64,000 nucleotides of DNA from Henricia sp. BOLD:AAB3569 (GCA_037783545.1 JBBELK010001254.1:1-64000), one strand, 5' to 3'. Counted from the first letter of the stretch, positions 41,228 to 53,757 are shown. The notes: generated from the letters alone by a model not told the origin. A program made the numbers and translations.

Positions 41228-44200
41228 GTGTGTCCCAAATGCCGGCAAATTTGGAAATCAAGGAATTTTCCAACCAACTTCAAATTTTGCGTGCTCCAAA
41301 CTGTATATATTCCGCACTTGTCATGCAAAATTGACAGATTTTCGCTGGGAAATGACGGAGAAATGTCAGAGTTTAGGGAAAACGGAGCTCGGCTGCGTGG
41401 TTATTCCCCTAACCGTGGCTGTTGGGACACCCTGCGCCGCGCTGGTGTACATTTGTACGGCCGTTGACTCACCCCAGATTGTGACGGGAATTAAGTCAAA
41501 GTGTGTCCCAAATGCCGGCAAATTTGGAAATCAAGGAATTTTCCAACCAACTTCAAATTTTGCATGCTCCAAACTGTATATATTCCGCACTTGTCATGCA
41601 AAATTGACAGATTTTCGCTGGGAAATGACGGAGAAATTTCAGAGTTTAGGGAAAACGGAGCTCGGCTGCGTGGTTATTCCCCTAACCGTGGCTGTTGGGA
41701 CACCCTGCGCATGCGCCGCGCTGGTGTACATTTGTACGGCCGTTGACTCACCCCAGATTGTGACGGGAATTAGGTCAAAGTGTGTCCCAAATGCCGGCAA
41801 ATTTGGAAATCAAGGAATTTTCCAACCAACTTCAAATTTTGCATGCTCCAAACTGTATATATTCCGCACTTGTCATGCAAAATTGACAGATTTTCGCTGG
41901 GAAATGACGGAGAAATTTCAGAGTTTAGGGAAAACGGAGCTCGGCTGCGTGGTTATTCCCCTAACCGTGGCTGTTGGGACACCCTGCGCATGCGCCGCGC
42001 TGGTGTACATTTGTACGGCCGTTGACTCACCCCAGATTGTGACGGGAATTAGGTCAAAGTGTGTCCCAAATGCCGGCAAATTTGGAAATCAAGGAATTTT
42101 CCAACCAACTTCAAATTTTGCATGCTCCAAACTGTATATATTCCGCACTTGTCATGCAAAATTGACAGATTTTCGCTGGGAAATGACGGAGAAATTTCAG
42201 AGTTTAGGGAAAACGGAGCTCGGCTGCGTGGTTATTCCCCTAACCGTGGCTGTTGGGACACCCTGCGCATGCGCTGGTGTACATTTGTACGGCCGTTGAC
42301 TCACCCCAGATTGTGACGGGAATTAGGTCAAAGTGTGTCCCAAATGCCGGCAAATTTGGAAATCAAGGAATTTTCCAACCAACTTCAAATTTTGCATGCT
42401 CCAAACTGTATATATTCCGCACTTGTCATGCAAAATTGACAGATTTTCGCTGAGAAATGACGGAGAAATTTCAGAGTTTAGGGAAAACGGAGTTCGGCTG
42501 CGTGGTTATTCCCCTAACCGTGGCTGTTGGGACACCCTGCGCCGCGCTGGTGTACATTTGTACGGCCGTTGACTCACCCCAGATTGTGACGGGAATTAGG
42601 TCAAAGTGTGTCCTAAATGCCGGCAAATTTGGAAATCAAGGAATTTTCCAACCAACTTCAAATTTTGCATGCTCCAAACTGTATATATTCCGCACTTGTC
42701 ATGCAAAATTGACAGATTTTCGCTTGGAAATGACGGAGAAATTTCAGAGTTTAGGGAAAACGGAGCTCGGCTGCGTGGTTATTCCCCTAACCGTGGCTGT
42801 TGGGACACCCTGCGCATGCGCTGGTGTACATTTGTACGGCCGTTGACTCACCCCAGATTGTGACGGGAATTAGGTCAAAGTGTGTCCCAAATGCCGGCAA
42901 ATTTGGAAATCAAGGAATTTTCCAACCAACTTCAAATTTTGCATGCTCCAAACTGTATATATTCCGCACTTGTCATGCAAAATTGACAGATTTTCGCTGG
43001 GAAATGACGGAGAAATTTCAGAGTTTAGGGAAAACGGAGCTCGGCTGCGTGGTTATTCCCCTAACCGTGGCTGTTGGGACACCCTGCGCCGCGCTGGTGT
43101 ACATTTCTACGGCCGTTGACTCACCCCAGATTGTGACGGGAATTAGGTCAAAGTGTGTCCCAAATGCCGGCAAATTTGGAAATCAAGGAATGTTCCAACC
43201 AACTTCAAATTTTGCATGCTCCAAACTGTATATATTCCGCACTTGTCATGCAAAATTGACAGATTTTCGCTTGGAAATGACGGAGAAATTTCAGAGTTTA
43301 GGGAAAACGGAGCTCGGCTGCGTGGTTATTCCCCTAACCGTGGCTGTTGGGACACCCTGCGCATGCGCTGGTGTACATTTGTACGGCCGTTGACTCACCC
43401 CAGATTGTGACGGGAATTAGGTCAAAGTGTGTCCCAAATGCCGGCAAATTTGGAAATCAAGGAATTTTCCAACCAACTTCAAATTTTGCATGCTCCAAAC
43501 TGTATATATTCCGCACTTGTCATGCAAAATTGACAGATTTTCGCTGGGAAATGACGGAGAAATTTCAGAGTTTAGGGAAAACGGAGCTCGGCTGCGTGGT
43601 TATTCCCCTAACCGTGGCTGTTGGGACACCCTGCGCCGCGCTGGTGTACATTTCTACGGCCGTTGACTCACCCCAGATTGTGACGGGAATTAGGTCAAAG
43701 TGTGTCCCAAATGCCGGCAAATTTGGAAATCAAGGAATGTTCCAACCAACTTCAAATTTTGCATGCTCCAAACTGTATATATTCCGCACTTGTCATGCAA
43801 AATTGACAGATTTTCGCTGGGAAATGACGGAGAAATTTCAGAGTTTAGGGAAAACGGAGCTCGGCTGCGTGGTTATTCCCCTAACCGTGGCTGTTGGGAC
43901 ACCCTGCGCATGCGCCGCGCTGGTGTACATTTGTACGGCCGTTGACTCACCCCAGATTGTGACGGGAATTAGGTCAAAGTGTGTCCCAAATGCCGGCAAA
44001 TTTGGAAATCAAGGAATTTTCCAACCAACTTCAAATTTTGCATGCTCCAAACTGTATATATTCCGCACTTGTCATGCAAAATTGACAGATTTTCGCTGGG
44101 AAATGACGGAGAAATTTCAGAGTTTAGGGAAAACGGAGCTCGGCTGCGTGGTTATTCCCCTAACCGTGGCTGTTGGGACACCCTGCGCCGCGCTGGTGTA

Positions 44201-45082
44201 CATTTGTACGGCCGTTGACTCACCCCAGATTGTGACGGGAATTAGGTCAAAGTGTGTCCCAAATGCCGGCAAATTTGGAAATCAAGGAATTTTCCAACCA
44301 ACTTCAAATTTTGCGTGCTCCAAACTGTATATATTCCGCACTTGTCATGCAAAATTGACAGATTTTCGCTGGGAAATGACGGAGAAATGTCAGAGTTTAG
44401 GGAAAACGGAGCTCGGCTGCGTGGTTATTCCCCTAACCGTGGCTGTTGGGACACCCTGCGCCGCGCTGGTGTACATTTGTACGGCCGTTGACTCACCCCA
44501 GATTGTGACGGGAATTAAGTCAAAGTGTGTCCCAAATGCCGGCAAATTTGGAAATCAAGGAATTTTCCAACCAACTTCAAATTTTGCATGCTCCAAACTG
44601 TATATATTCCGCACTTGTCATGCAAAATTGACAGATTTTCGCTGGGAAATGACGGAGAAATTTCAGAGTTTAGGGAAAACGGAGCTCGGCTGCGTGGTTA
44701 TTCCCCTAACCGTGGCTGTTGGGACACCCTGCGCATGCGCCGCGCTGGTGTACATTTGTACGGCCGTTGAATCACCCCAGATTGTGACGGGAATTAGGTC
44801 AAAGTGTGTCCCAAATGCCGGCAAATTTGGAAATCAAGGAATTTTCCAACCAACTTCAAATTTTGCATGCTCCAAACTGTATATATTCCGCACTTGTCAT
44901 GCAAAATTGACAGATTTTCGCTGGGAAATGACGGAGAAATTTCAGAGTTTAGGGAAAACGGAGCTCGGCTGCGTGGTTATTCCCCTAACCGTGGCTGTTG
45001 GGACACCCTGCGCATGCGCCGCGCTGGTGTACATTTGTACGGCCGTTGACTCACCCCAGATTGTGACGGGAATTAGGTCAAA
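39583..45082 (+). repeat. Ten-monomer higher-order unit of 2,750 bp, two copies
   Basis: Monomers with CGCTGAGAAA begin at 39583, 42333 and 45083, exactly 2,750 bp apart each time. Units 39583-42332 and 42333-45082 share the markers GGAATGTTCC, GCGTGCTCC with AAATGTCAG, and ATTAAGTCAAAG. The second unit has gained one monomer (43153), which combines GGAATGTTCC with TTTTCGCTTGG, and has lost one near its end, so the internal register shifts although the period is unchanged. Confidence 0.88.
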
Positions 45083-48000
45083 GTGTGTCCCAAATGCCGG
45101 CAAATTTGGAAATCAAGGAATTTTCCAACCAACTTCAAATTTTGCATGCTCCAAACTGTATATATTCCGCACTTGTCATGCAAAATTGACAGATTTTCGC
45201 TGAGAAATGACGGAGAAATTTCAGAGTTTAGGGAAAACGGAGTTCGGCTTCGTGGTTATTCCCCTAACCGTGGCTGTTGGGACACCCTGCGCCGCGCTGG
45301 TGTACATTTGTACGGCCGTTGACTCACCCCAGATTGTGACGGGAATTAGGTCAAAGTGTGTCCCAAATGCCGGCAAATTTGGAAATCAAGGAATTTTCCA
45401 ACCAACTTCAAATTTTGCATGCTCCAAACTGTATATATTCCGCACTTGTCATGCAAAATTGACAGATTTTCGCTTGGAAATGACGGAGAAATTTCAGAGT
45501 TTAGGGAAAACGGAGCTCGGCTGCGTGGTTATTCCCCTAACCGTGGCTGTTGGGACACCCTGCGCATGCGCCGCGCTGGTGTACATTTGTACGGCCGTTG
45601 ACTCACCCCAGATTGTGACGGGAATTAGGTCAAAGTGTGTCCCAAATGCCGGCAAATTTGGAAATCAAGGAATTTTCCAACCAACTTCAAATTTTGCATG
45701 CTCCAAACTGTATATATTCCGCACTTGTCATGCAAAATTGACAGATTTTCGCTGGGAAATGACGGAGAAATTTCAGAGTTTAGGGAAAACGGAGCTCGGC
45801 TGCGTGGTTATTCCCCTAACCGTGGCTGTTGGGACACCCTGCGCCGCGCTGGTGTACATTTCTACGGCCGTTGACTCACCCCAGATTGTGACGGGAATTA
45901 GGTCAAAGTGTGTCCCAAATGCCGGCAAATTTGGAAATCAAGGAATGTTCCAACCAACTTCAAATTTTGCATGCTCCAAACTGTATATATTCCGCACTTG
46001 TCATGCAAAATTGACAGATTTTCGCTGGGAAATGACGGAGAAATTTCAGAGTTTAGGGAAAACGGAGCTCGGCTGCGTGGTTATTCCCCTAACCGTGGCT
46101 GTTGGGACACCCTGCGCATGCGCCGCGCTGGTGTACATTTGTACGGCCGTTGACTCACCCCAGATTGTGACGGGAATTAGGTCAAAGTGTGTCCCAAATG
46201 CCGGCAAATTTGGAAATCAAGGAATTTTCCAACCAACTTCAAATTTTGCATGCTCCAAACTGTATATATTCCGCACTTGTCATGCAAAATTGACAGATTT
46301 TCGCTGGGAAATGACGGAGAAATTTCAGAGTTTAGGGAAAACGGAGCTCGGCTGCGTGGTTATTCCCCTAACCGTGGCTGTTGGGACACCCTGCGCCGCG
46401 CTGGTGTACATTTGTACGGCCGTTGACTCACCCCAGATTGTGACGGGAATTAGGTCAAAGTGTGTCCCAAATGCCGGCAAATTTGGAAATCAAGGAATTT
46501 TCCAACCAACTTCAAATTTTGCGTGCTCCAAACTGTATATATTCCGCACTTGTCATGCAAAATTGACAGATTTTCGCTGGGAAATGACGGAGAAATGTCA
46601 GAATTTAGGGAAAACGGAGCTCGGCTGCGTGGTTATTCCCCTAACCGTGGCTGTTGGGACACCCTGCGCCGCGCTGGTGTACATTTGTACGGCCGTTGAC
46701 TCACCCCAGATTGTGACGGGAATTAAGTCAAAGTGTGTCCCAAATGCCGGCAAATTTGGAAATCAAGGAATTTTCCAACCAACTTCAAATTTTGCATGCT
46801 CCAAACTGTATATATTCCGCACTTGTCATGCAAAATTGACAGATTTTCGCTGGGAAATGACGGAGAAATTTCAGAGTTTAGGGAAAACGGAGCTCGGCTG
46901 CGTGGTTATTCCCCTAACCGTGGCTGTTGGGACACCCTGCGCATGCGCCGCGCTGGTGTACATTTGTACGGCCGTTGACTCACCCCAGATTGTGACGGGA
47001 ATTAGGTCAAAGTGTGTCCCAAATGCCGGCAAATTTGGAAATCAAGGAATTTTCCAACCAACTTCAAATTTTGCATGCTCCAAACTGTATATATTCCGCA
47101 CTTGTCATGCAAAATTGACAGATTTTCGCTGGGAAATGACGGAGAAATTTCAGAGTTTAGGGAAAACGGAGCTCGGCTGCGTGGTTATTCCCCTAACCGT
47201 GGCTGTTGGGACACCCTGCGCCGCGCTGGTGTACATTTGTACGGCCGTTGACTCACCCCAGATTGTGACGGGAATTAGGTCAATGTGTGTCCCAAATGCC
47301 GGCAAATTTGGAAATCAAGGAATTTTCCAACCAACTTCAAATTTTGCATGCTCCAAACTGTATATATTCCGCACTTGTCATCCAAAATTGACAGATTTTC
47401 GCTGGGAAATGACGGAGAAATTTCAGAGTTTAGGGAAAACGGAGCTCGGCTGCGTGGTTATTCCCATAACCGTGGCTGTTGGGACACCCTGCGCCGCGCT
47501 AGTGTACATTTGTACGGCCGTTGACTCACCCCAGATTGTGACGGGAATTAGGTCAAAGTGTGTCCCAAATGCCGGCAAATTTGGAAATCAAGGAATTTTC
47601 CAACCAACTTCAAATTTTGCATGCTCCAAACTGTATATATTCCGCACTTGTCATGCAAAATTGACAGATTTTCGCTGGGAAATGACGGAGAAATTTCAGA
47701 GTTTAGGGAAAACGGAGCTCGGCTGCGTGGTTATTCCCCTAACCGTGGCTGTTGGGACACCCTGCGCATGCGCTGGTGTACATTTCTACGGCCGTTGACT
47801 CACCCCAGATTGTGACGGGAATTAGGTCAAAGTGTGTCCCAAATGCCGGCAAATTTTGAAATCAAGGAATTTTCCAACCAACTTCAAATTTTGCATGCTC
47901 CAAACTGTATATATTCCGCACTTGTCATGCAAAATTGACAGATTTTCGCTGGGAAATGACGGAGAAATTTCAGAGTTTAGGGAAAACGGAGCTCGGCTGC

Positions 48001-50308
48001 GTGGTTATTCCCCTAACCGTGGCTGTTGGGACACCCTGCGCATGCGCTGGTGTACATTTATACGGCCGTTGACTCACCCCAGATTGTGACGGGAATTAGG
48101 TCAAAGTGTGTCCCAAATGCCGGCAAATTTTGAAATCAAGGAATTTTCCAACCAACTTCAAATTTTGCATGCTCCAAACTGTATATATTCCGCACTTGTC
48201 ATGCAAAATTGACAGATTTTGGCTGGGAAATGACGGAGAAATTTCAGAGTTTAGGGAAAACGGAGCTCGGCTGCGTGGTTATTCCCCCAACCGTGGCTGT
48301 TGGGACACCCTGCGCATGCGCCGCGCTGGTGTACATTTGTACGGCTGTTGACTCACCCCAGATTGTGACGGGAATTAGGTCAAAGTGTGTCCCAAATGCC
48401 GGCAAATTTGGAAATCAAGGAATTTTCCAACCAACTTCAAATTTTGCATGCTCCAAACTGTATATATTCCGCACTTGTCATGCAAAATTGACAGATTTTG
48501 GCTGGGAAATGACGGAGAAATTTCAGAGTTTAGGGAAAACGGAGCTCGGCTGCGTGGTTATTCCCCCAACCGTGGCTGTTGGGACACCCTGCGCATGCGC
48601 CGCGCTGGTGTACATTTGTACGGCTGTTGACTCACCCCAGATTGTGACGGGAATTAGGTCAAAGTGTGTCCCAAATGCCGGCAAATTTGGAAATCAAGGA
48701 ATTTTCCAACCAACTTCAAATTTTGCATGCTCCAAACTGTATATATTCCGCACTTGTCATGCAAAATTGACATATTTTCGCTGGGAAATGACGGAGAAAT
48801 TTCAGAGTTTAGGGAAAACGGAGCTCGGCTGCGTGGTTATTCCCCTAACCGTGGCTGTTGGGACACCCTGCGCCGCGCTGGTGTACATTTGTACGGCCGT
48901 TGACTCACCCCAGATTGTGACGGGAATTAGGTCAAAGTGTGTCCCAAATGCCGGCAAATTTGGAAATCAAGGAATTTTCCAACCAACTTCAAATTTTGCG
49001 TGCTCCAAACTGTATATATTCCGCACTTGTCATGCAAAATTGACAGATTTTCGCTGGGAAATGACGGAGAAATTTCAGAGTTTAGGGAAAACGGAGCTCG
49101 GCTGCGTGGTTATTCCCCTAACCGTGGCTGTTGGGACACCCTGCGCCGCGCTGGTGTACATTTGTACGGCCGTTGACTCACCCCAGATTGTGACGGGAAT
49201 TAAGTCAAAGTGTGTCCCAAATGCCGGCAAATTTGGAAATCAAGGAATTTTCCAACCAACTTCAAATTTTGCATGCTCCAAACTGTATATATTCCGCACT
49301 TGTCATGCAAAATTGACAGATTTTCGCTGGGAAATTACGGAGAAATTTCAGAGTTTAGGGAAAACGGAGCTCGGCTGCGTGGTTATTCCCCTAACCGTGG
49401 CTGTTGGGACACCCTGCGCATGCGCCGCGCTGGTGTACATTTGTACGGCCGTTGACTCACCCCAGATTGTGACGGGAATTAGGTCAAAGTGTGTCCCAAA
49501 TGCCGGCAAATTTGGAAATCAAGGAATTTTCCAACCAACTTCAAATTTTGCATGCTCCAAACTGTATATATTCCGCACTTGTCATGCAAAATTGACAGAT
49601 TTTCGCTGGGAAATGACGGAGAAATTTCAGAGTTTAGGGAAAACGGAGCTCGGCTGCGTGGTTATTCCCCTAACCGTGGCTGTTGGGACACCCTGCGCCG
49701 CGCTGGTGTACATTTGTACGGCCGTTGACTCACCCCAGATTGTGACGGGAATTAGGTCAAAGTGTGTCCCAAATGCCGGCAAATTTGGAAATCAAGGAAT
49801 TTTCCAACCAACTTCAAATTTTGCATGCTCCAAACTGTATATATTCCGCACTTGTCATCCAAAATTGACAGATTTTCGCTGGGAAATGACGGAGAAATTT
49901 CAGAGTTTAGGGAAAACGGAGCTCGGCTGCGTGGTTATTCCCATAACCGTGGCTGTTGGGACACCCTGCGCCGCGCTGGTGTACATTTGTACGGCCGTTG
50001 ACTCACCCCAGATTGTGACGGGAATTAGGTCAAAGTGTGTCCCAAATGCCGGCAAATTTGGAAATCAAGGAATTTTCCAACCAACTTCAAATTTTGCATG
50101 CTCCAAACTGTATATATTCCGCACTTGTCATGCAAAATTGACAGATTTTCGCTGGGAAATGACGGAGAAATTTCAGAGTTTAGGGAAAACGGAGCTCGGC
50201 TGCGTGGTTATTCCCCTAACCGTGGCTGTTGGGACACCCTGCGCATGCGCTGGTGTACATTTCTACGGCCGTTGACTCACCCCATATTGTGACGGGAATT
50301 AGGTCAAA
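45083..50308 (+). repeat. Continuation of the higher-order series with changed period
   Basis: The marker pair GCGTGCTCC then ATTAAGTCAAAG recurs at 46460/46733 and 48937/49210, with spacing of 2,208 bp from the previous pair and then 2,477 bp. The five monomers 46460-47831 match 48937-50308 (both 1,372 bp), including a TCATCCAAAA variant at 47285 and 49762. Two adjacent monomers at 48106 and 48385 share three rare changes (TTTTGGCTGG, TTCCCCCAAC, TACGGCTGTT), a recent single-monomer duplication. Confidence 0.85.
47558..47831 (+). repeat. Representative 274 bp monomer
   Basis: Here the variable tract reads GCGCATGCGCTGG. Relative to the 279 bp form it lacks five bases between GCGC repeats. 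The length is not a multiple of three, so each such monomer shifts the open satellite frame. Many are followed by a monomer with AAATTTTGAA instead of AAATTTGGAA (here at 47832), a linked marker also seen at 9058, 11806, 14284, 29950, 31049 and 36000. Confidence 0.93.
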
Positions 50309-51219
50309 GTGTGTCCCAAATGCCGGCAAATTTTGAAATCAAGGAATTTTCCAACCAACTTCAAATTTTGCATGCTCCAAACTGTATATATTCCGCACTT
50401 GTCATGCAAAATTGACAGATTTTCGCTGGGAAATGACGGAGAAATTTCAGAGTTTAGGGAAAACGGAGCTCGGCTGCGTGGTTATTCCCCTAACCGTGGC
50501 TGTTGGGACACCCTGCGCATGCGCCGCGCTGGTGTACATTTGTACGGCCGTTGACTCACCCCAGATTGTGACGGGAATTAGGTCAAAGTGTGTCCCAAAT
50601 GCCGGCAAATTTGGAAATCAAGGAATTTTCCAACCAACTTCAAATTTTGCATGCTCCAAACTGTATATATTCCGCACTTGTCATGCAAAATTGACAGATT
50701 TTCGCTGGGAAATGACGGAGAAATTTCAGAGTTTAGGGAAAACGGAGCTCGGCTGCGTGGTTATTCCCCTAACCGTGGCTGTTGGGACACCCTGCGCATG
50801 CGCCGCGCTGGTGTACATTTGAACGGCCGTTGACTCACCCCAGATTGTGACGGGAATTAGGTCAAAGTGTGTCCCAAATGCCGGCAAATTTGGAAATCAA
50901 GGAATTTTCCAACCAACTTCAAATTTTGCATGCTCCAAACCTGTATATATTCCGCACTTGTCATGCAAAATTGACAGATTTTCGCTGGGAAATGACGGAG
51001 AAATTTCAGAGTTTAGGGAAAACGGAGCTCGGCTGCGTGGTTATTCCCCTAACCGTGGCTGTTGGGACACCCTGCGCCGCGCTGGTGTACATTTGTACGG
51101 CCGTTGACTCACCCCAGATTGTGACGGGAATTAGGTCAAAGTGTGTCCCAAATGCCCGCAAATTTGGAAATCAAGGAATTTTCCAACCAACTTCACATTT
51201 GGCATGCTCCAAACTGTAT

Positions 51220-51226
51220 ATATTCC
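51220..51226 (+). repeat. Left target-site duplication (ATATTCC) of LINE copy 1
   Basis: Seven bases matching 51660-51666 on the other side of the insert. The same pair flanks the other copies: 53318-53324/53758-53764, 54856-54862/55296-55302, 56128-56134/56568-56574 and 57121-57127/57561-57567. The first A on the right could equally belong to the element's A-rich tail. Confidence 0.85.
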
Positions 51227-51659
51227 ATTCAATTTCAATGGGTATGAGGACAGCCTTCATATTTGTAAACTAGAATCCCTGGCCGATAGGAGATTAAGCC
51301 ATTGCATTAAATTTGCCAAAACACTTGGTAAAAACATTCGCACTTCTTCCTTGTTGCCTCCAACCAGATTTGAGAACCATGGAAGACGTCTTAGAAACAG
51401 TCACACAATTTCTCAGCTTTCTGTCAGAACCACACGGTTTAAGAAAAGTCCCATTCCCTTTTTTATTGATATTCTGAATAAGTAAATTTCAGCACTTTTA
51501 AACTTTGAATAGGGATTACCCTTGTCAGGTTATTATTATTATGTTAGGATGTGATGTGGTTATATGGTGTCTTATCTTCTGATGTATTATTTCTGTAACA
51601 TACATGTAATTTGGCCGTTTGGCCACGAGGTGTATGAAATAAAATACCAATACTAAACA
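51227..51659 (+). mobile_element. LINE 3' fragment, copy 1 (433 bp, 5'-truncated)
   Basis: This is non-satellite sequence inserted after monomer base 86. It encodes the C-terminal end of a LINE reverse-transcriptase polyprotein, then has a 174 bp 3' UTR with a short ATT run (about 51530-51542), an AATAAA at 51638-51643 and a short A-rich end. ATATTCC flanks it on both sides (51220-51226 and 51660-51666), a 7 bp target-site duplication typical of target-primed reverse transcription. A full element of this class is several kilobases, so only the 3' tip was inserted. No reverse-transcriptase catalytic motif remains. A Jockey/CR1-like clade is likely but not settled by so short a piece. Confidence 0.88.
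51228..51485 (+). pseudogene. C-terminal 85 residues of a LINE reverse-transcriptase polyprotein, copy 1
   Basis: The frame starts inside the inserted DNA and ends at TAA 51483-51485. Visible motifs are GYEDSLHICKLESLADRR near the start, then a conserved C..FAK stretch (CIKFAKTLGKN), RFENHGRRLR, and a basic, proline-bearing end (KKSPIPFFIDILNK). This L-ESL-DRR...C-FAK pattern is familiar from the extreme C-terminus of animal LINE ORF2 proteins, downstream of the polymerase domain. The endonuclease and polymerase domains are absent, so the fragment cannot act as an enzyme. By chance it is in frame with the satellite before it, giving a 114-codon open frame from a GTG at 51141. It has no start codon of its own. 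Confidence 0.82.
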
Positions 51660-51666
51660 ATATTCC
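51660..51666 (+). repeat. Right target-site duplication (ATATTCC) of LINE copy 1
   Basis: Directly follows the A-rich LINE end, after which the satellite resumes at the next base of the interrupted monomer. The 719 bp monomer equals a 279 bp monomer plus 433 bp of LINE and 7 bp of duplicated target. Confidence 0.85.
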
Positions 51667-53324
51667 GCACTTGTCATGCAAAATTGACAGATTTTCGCTG
51701 GGAAATGACGGAGAAATTTCAGAGTTTAGGGAAAACGGAGATCGGCTGCGTGGTTATTCCCCTAACCGTGGCTGTTGGGACACCCTGCGCATGCTCCGCG
51801 CTGGTGTACATTTGTACGGCCGTTGACTCACCCCAGATTGTGACGGGAATTAGGTCAAAGTGTGTCCCAAATGCCGGCAAATTTGGAAATCAAGGAATTT
51901 TCCAACCAACTTCAAATTTTGCATGCTCCAAACTGTATATATTCCGCACTTGTCATGCAAAATTGACAGATTTTCGCTGGGAAATGACGGAGAAATTTCA
52001 GAGATTAGGGAAAACGGAGCTCGGCTGCGTGGTTATTCCCCTAACCGTGGCTGTTGGGACACCCTGCGCCGCGCTGGTGTACATTTCTACGGCCGTTGAC
52101 TCACCCCAGATTGTGACGGGAATTAGGTCAAAGTGTGTCCCAAATGCCGGCAAATTTGGTAAATCAAGGAATTTTCCAACCAACTTCAAATTTTGCATGC
52201 TCCAAACTGTATATATTCCGCACTTGTCACGCAAAATTGACAGATTTTCGCTGGGAAATGACGGAGAAATTTCAGAGTTTAGGGAAAACGGAGCTCGGCT
52301 GCGTGGTTATTCCCCTAACCGTGGCTGTTGGGACACCCTGCGCCGCGCTGGTGTTCATTTGTACGGCCGTTGACTCACCCCAGATTGTGACGGGAATTAG
52401 GTCAAAGTGTGTCCCAAATGCCGGCAAATTTGGAAATCAAGGAATTTTCCAACCAACTTCAAATTTTGCATGCTCCAAACTGTATATATTCCGCACTTGT
52501 CATGCAAAATTGACAGATTTTCGCTGGGAAATGACGGAGAAATTTCAGAGTTTAGGGAAAACGGAGCTCGGCTGCGTGGTTATTCCCCTAACCGTAGCTG
52601 TTGGGACACCCTGCGCATGCGCCGCGCTGGTGTACATTTGTACGGCCGTTGACTCACCCCAGATTGTGACGGGAATTAGGTCAAAGTGTGTCCCAAATGC
52701 CGGCAAATTTGGAAATCAAGGAATTTTCCAACCAACTTCAAATTTTGCATGCTCCAAACTGTATATATTCCGCACTTGTCATGCAAAATTGACAGATTTT
52801 CGCTGGGAAATGACGGAGAAATTTCAGAGTTTAGGGAAAACGGAGCTCGGCTGCGTGGTTATTCCCCTAACCGTGGCTGTTGGGACACCCTGCGCATGCG
52901 CCGCGCTGGTGTACATTTGAACGGCCGTTGACTCACCCCAGATTGTGACGGGAATTAGGTCAAAGTGTGTCCCAAATGCCGGCAAATTTGGAAATCAAGG
53001 AATTTTCCAACCAACTTCAAATTTTGCATGCTCCAAACCTGTATATATTCCGCACTTGTCATGCAAAATTGACAGATTTTCGCTGGGAAATGACGGAGAA
53101 ATTTCAGAGTTTAGGGAAAACGGAGCTCGGCTGCGTGGTTATTCCCCTAACCGTGGCTGTTGGGACACCCTGCGCCGCGCTGGTGTACATTTGTACGGCC
53201 GTTGACTCACCCCAGATTGTGACGGGAATTAGGTCAAAGTGTGTCCCAAATGCCCGCAAATTTGGAAATCAAGGAATTTTCCAACCAACTTCACATTTGG
53301 CATGCTCCAAACTGTATATATTCC
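51660..53324 (+). repeat. Satellite array between LINE copies 1 and 2
   Basis: The right part of the split monomer, five whole monomers (starts 51860, 52133, 52407, 52686, 52965) and the left part of the next split one. The base after the GAGCTC position is altered to GAGATCGG at about 51738. This change also marks the right-hand half-monomer after every other LINE copy. Confidence 0.95.
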
Positions 53325-53757
53325 ATTCAATTTCAATGGGTATGAGGACAGCCTTCATATTTGTAAACTAGAATCCCTGGCCGATAGGAGATTAAGCCAT
53401 TGCATTAAATTTGCCAAAACACTTGGTAAAAACATTCGCACTTCTTCCTTGTTGCCTCCAACCAGATTTGAGAACCATGGAAGACGTCTTAGAAACAGTC
53501 ACACAATTTCTCAGCTTTCTGTCAGAACCACACGGTTTAAGAAAAGTCCCATTCCCTTTTTTATTGATATTCTGAATAAGTAAATTTCAGCACTTTTAAA
53601 CTTTGAATAGGGATTACCCTTGTCAGGTTATTATTATTATGTTAGGATGTGATGTGGTTATATGGTGTCTTATCTTCTGATGTATTATTTCTGTAACATA
53701 CATGTAATTTGGCCGTTTGGCCACGAGGTGTATGAAATAAAATACCAATACTAAACA
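53325..53757 (+). mobile_element. LINE 3' fragment, copy 2
   Basis: Read by eye it is identical to copy 1, including the end ACTAAACAA that separates copies 1 and 2 from copies 3 to 5 (ACTAAAAAA). Same target-site duplication and monomer phase. AATAAA at 53736-53741. Carried here by duplication of the 2,098 bp unit, not by a new insertion. Confidence 0.88.
53326..53583 (+). pseudogene. LINE reverse-transcriptase C-terminal remnant, copy 2
   Basis: 85 residues and a TAA stop, same protein as at 51228. No start codon or polymerase motifs. The upstream half-monomer carries ATGCCCGCAAA and TTCACATTTGG, the same two changes as in front of copy 1. Confidence 0.82.

Larger units (their letters stand above)
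1..51226 (+). repeat. Satellite array, left segment (about 187 monomers, 273/274/279 bp)
   Basis: Uninterrupted head-to-tail monomers, all in one orientation. Taking GTGTGTCCC as monomer base 1, successive starts are 273, 274 or 279 bp apart almost everywhere, with odd lengths of 269-280 bp mainly in the left third. Landmarks by monomer position (273 bp form): GGAATTTTCC at 35-44, GCATGC at 62-67, an AT-rich TGTATATATT stretch just before 86, GAGCTC at 158-163, the variable GC tract near 206-215, TGACTCA at 238-244 and AGGTCA at 266-271. Monomers differ by only a few bases, and variants are shared in blocks, which indicates homogenisation by unequal exchange. No gene or unrelated sequence was seen in this segment. 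I do not recognise the family by name. A centromeric, pericentromeric or subtelomeric location is inference. Confidence 0.97.
50588..52685 (+). repeat. LINE-bearing higher-order unit of 2,098 bp, copy 1
   Basis: The unit holds six ordinary monomers plus one enlarged to 719 bp by the LINE insertion (51141-51859). Shared marks with the next unit are TTTGAACGGCC (monomers 50588 and 52686), CCAAACCTGT (50867 and 52965), ATGCCCGCAAA with TTCACATTTGG (51141 and 53239), ATGCTCCGCG, and CTTGTCACGC with GTGTTCATTT (52133 and 54231). The match is clear up to about 52406; the last monomer is of a different length class in the next copy. Confidence 0.9.

Noticed and set aside
51486-51659. Host gene 3' end or host UTR in the non-satellite inserts
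   Set aside because: The preceding 85 residues match the typical C-terminus of LINE polyproteins, and a target-site duplication flanks the whole 433 bp, so this is the 3' UTR of a retrotransposon.
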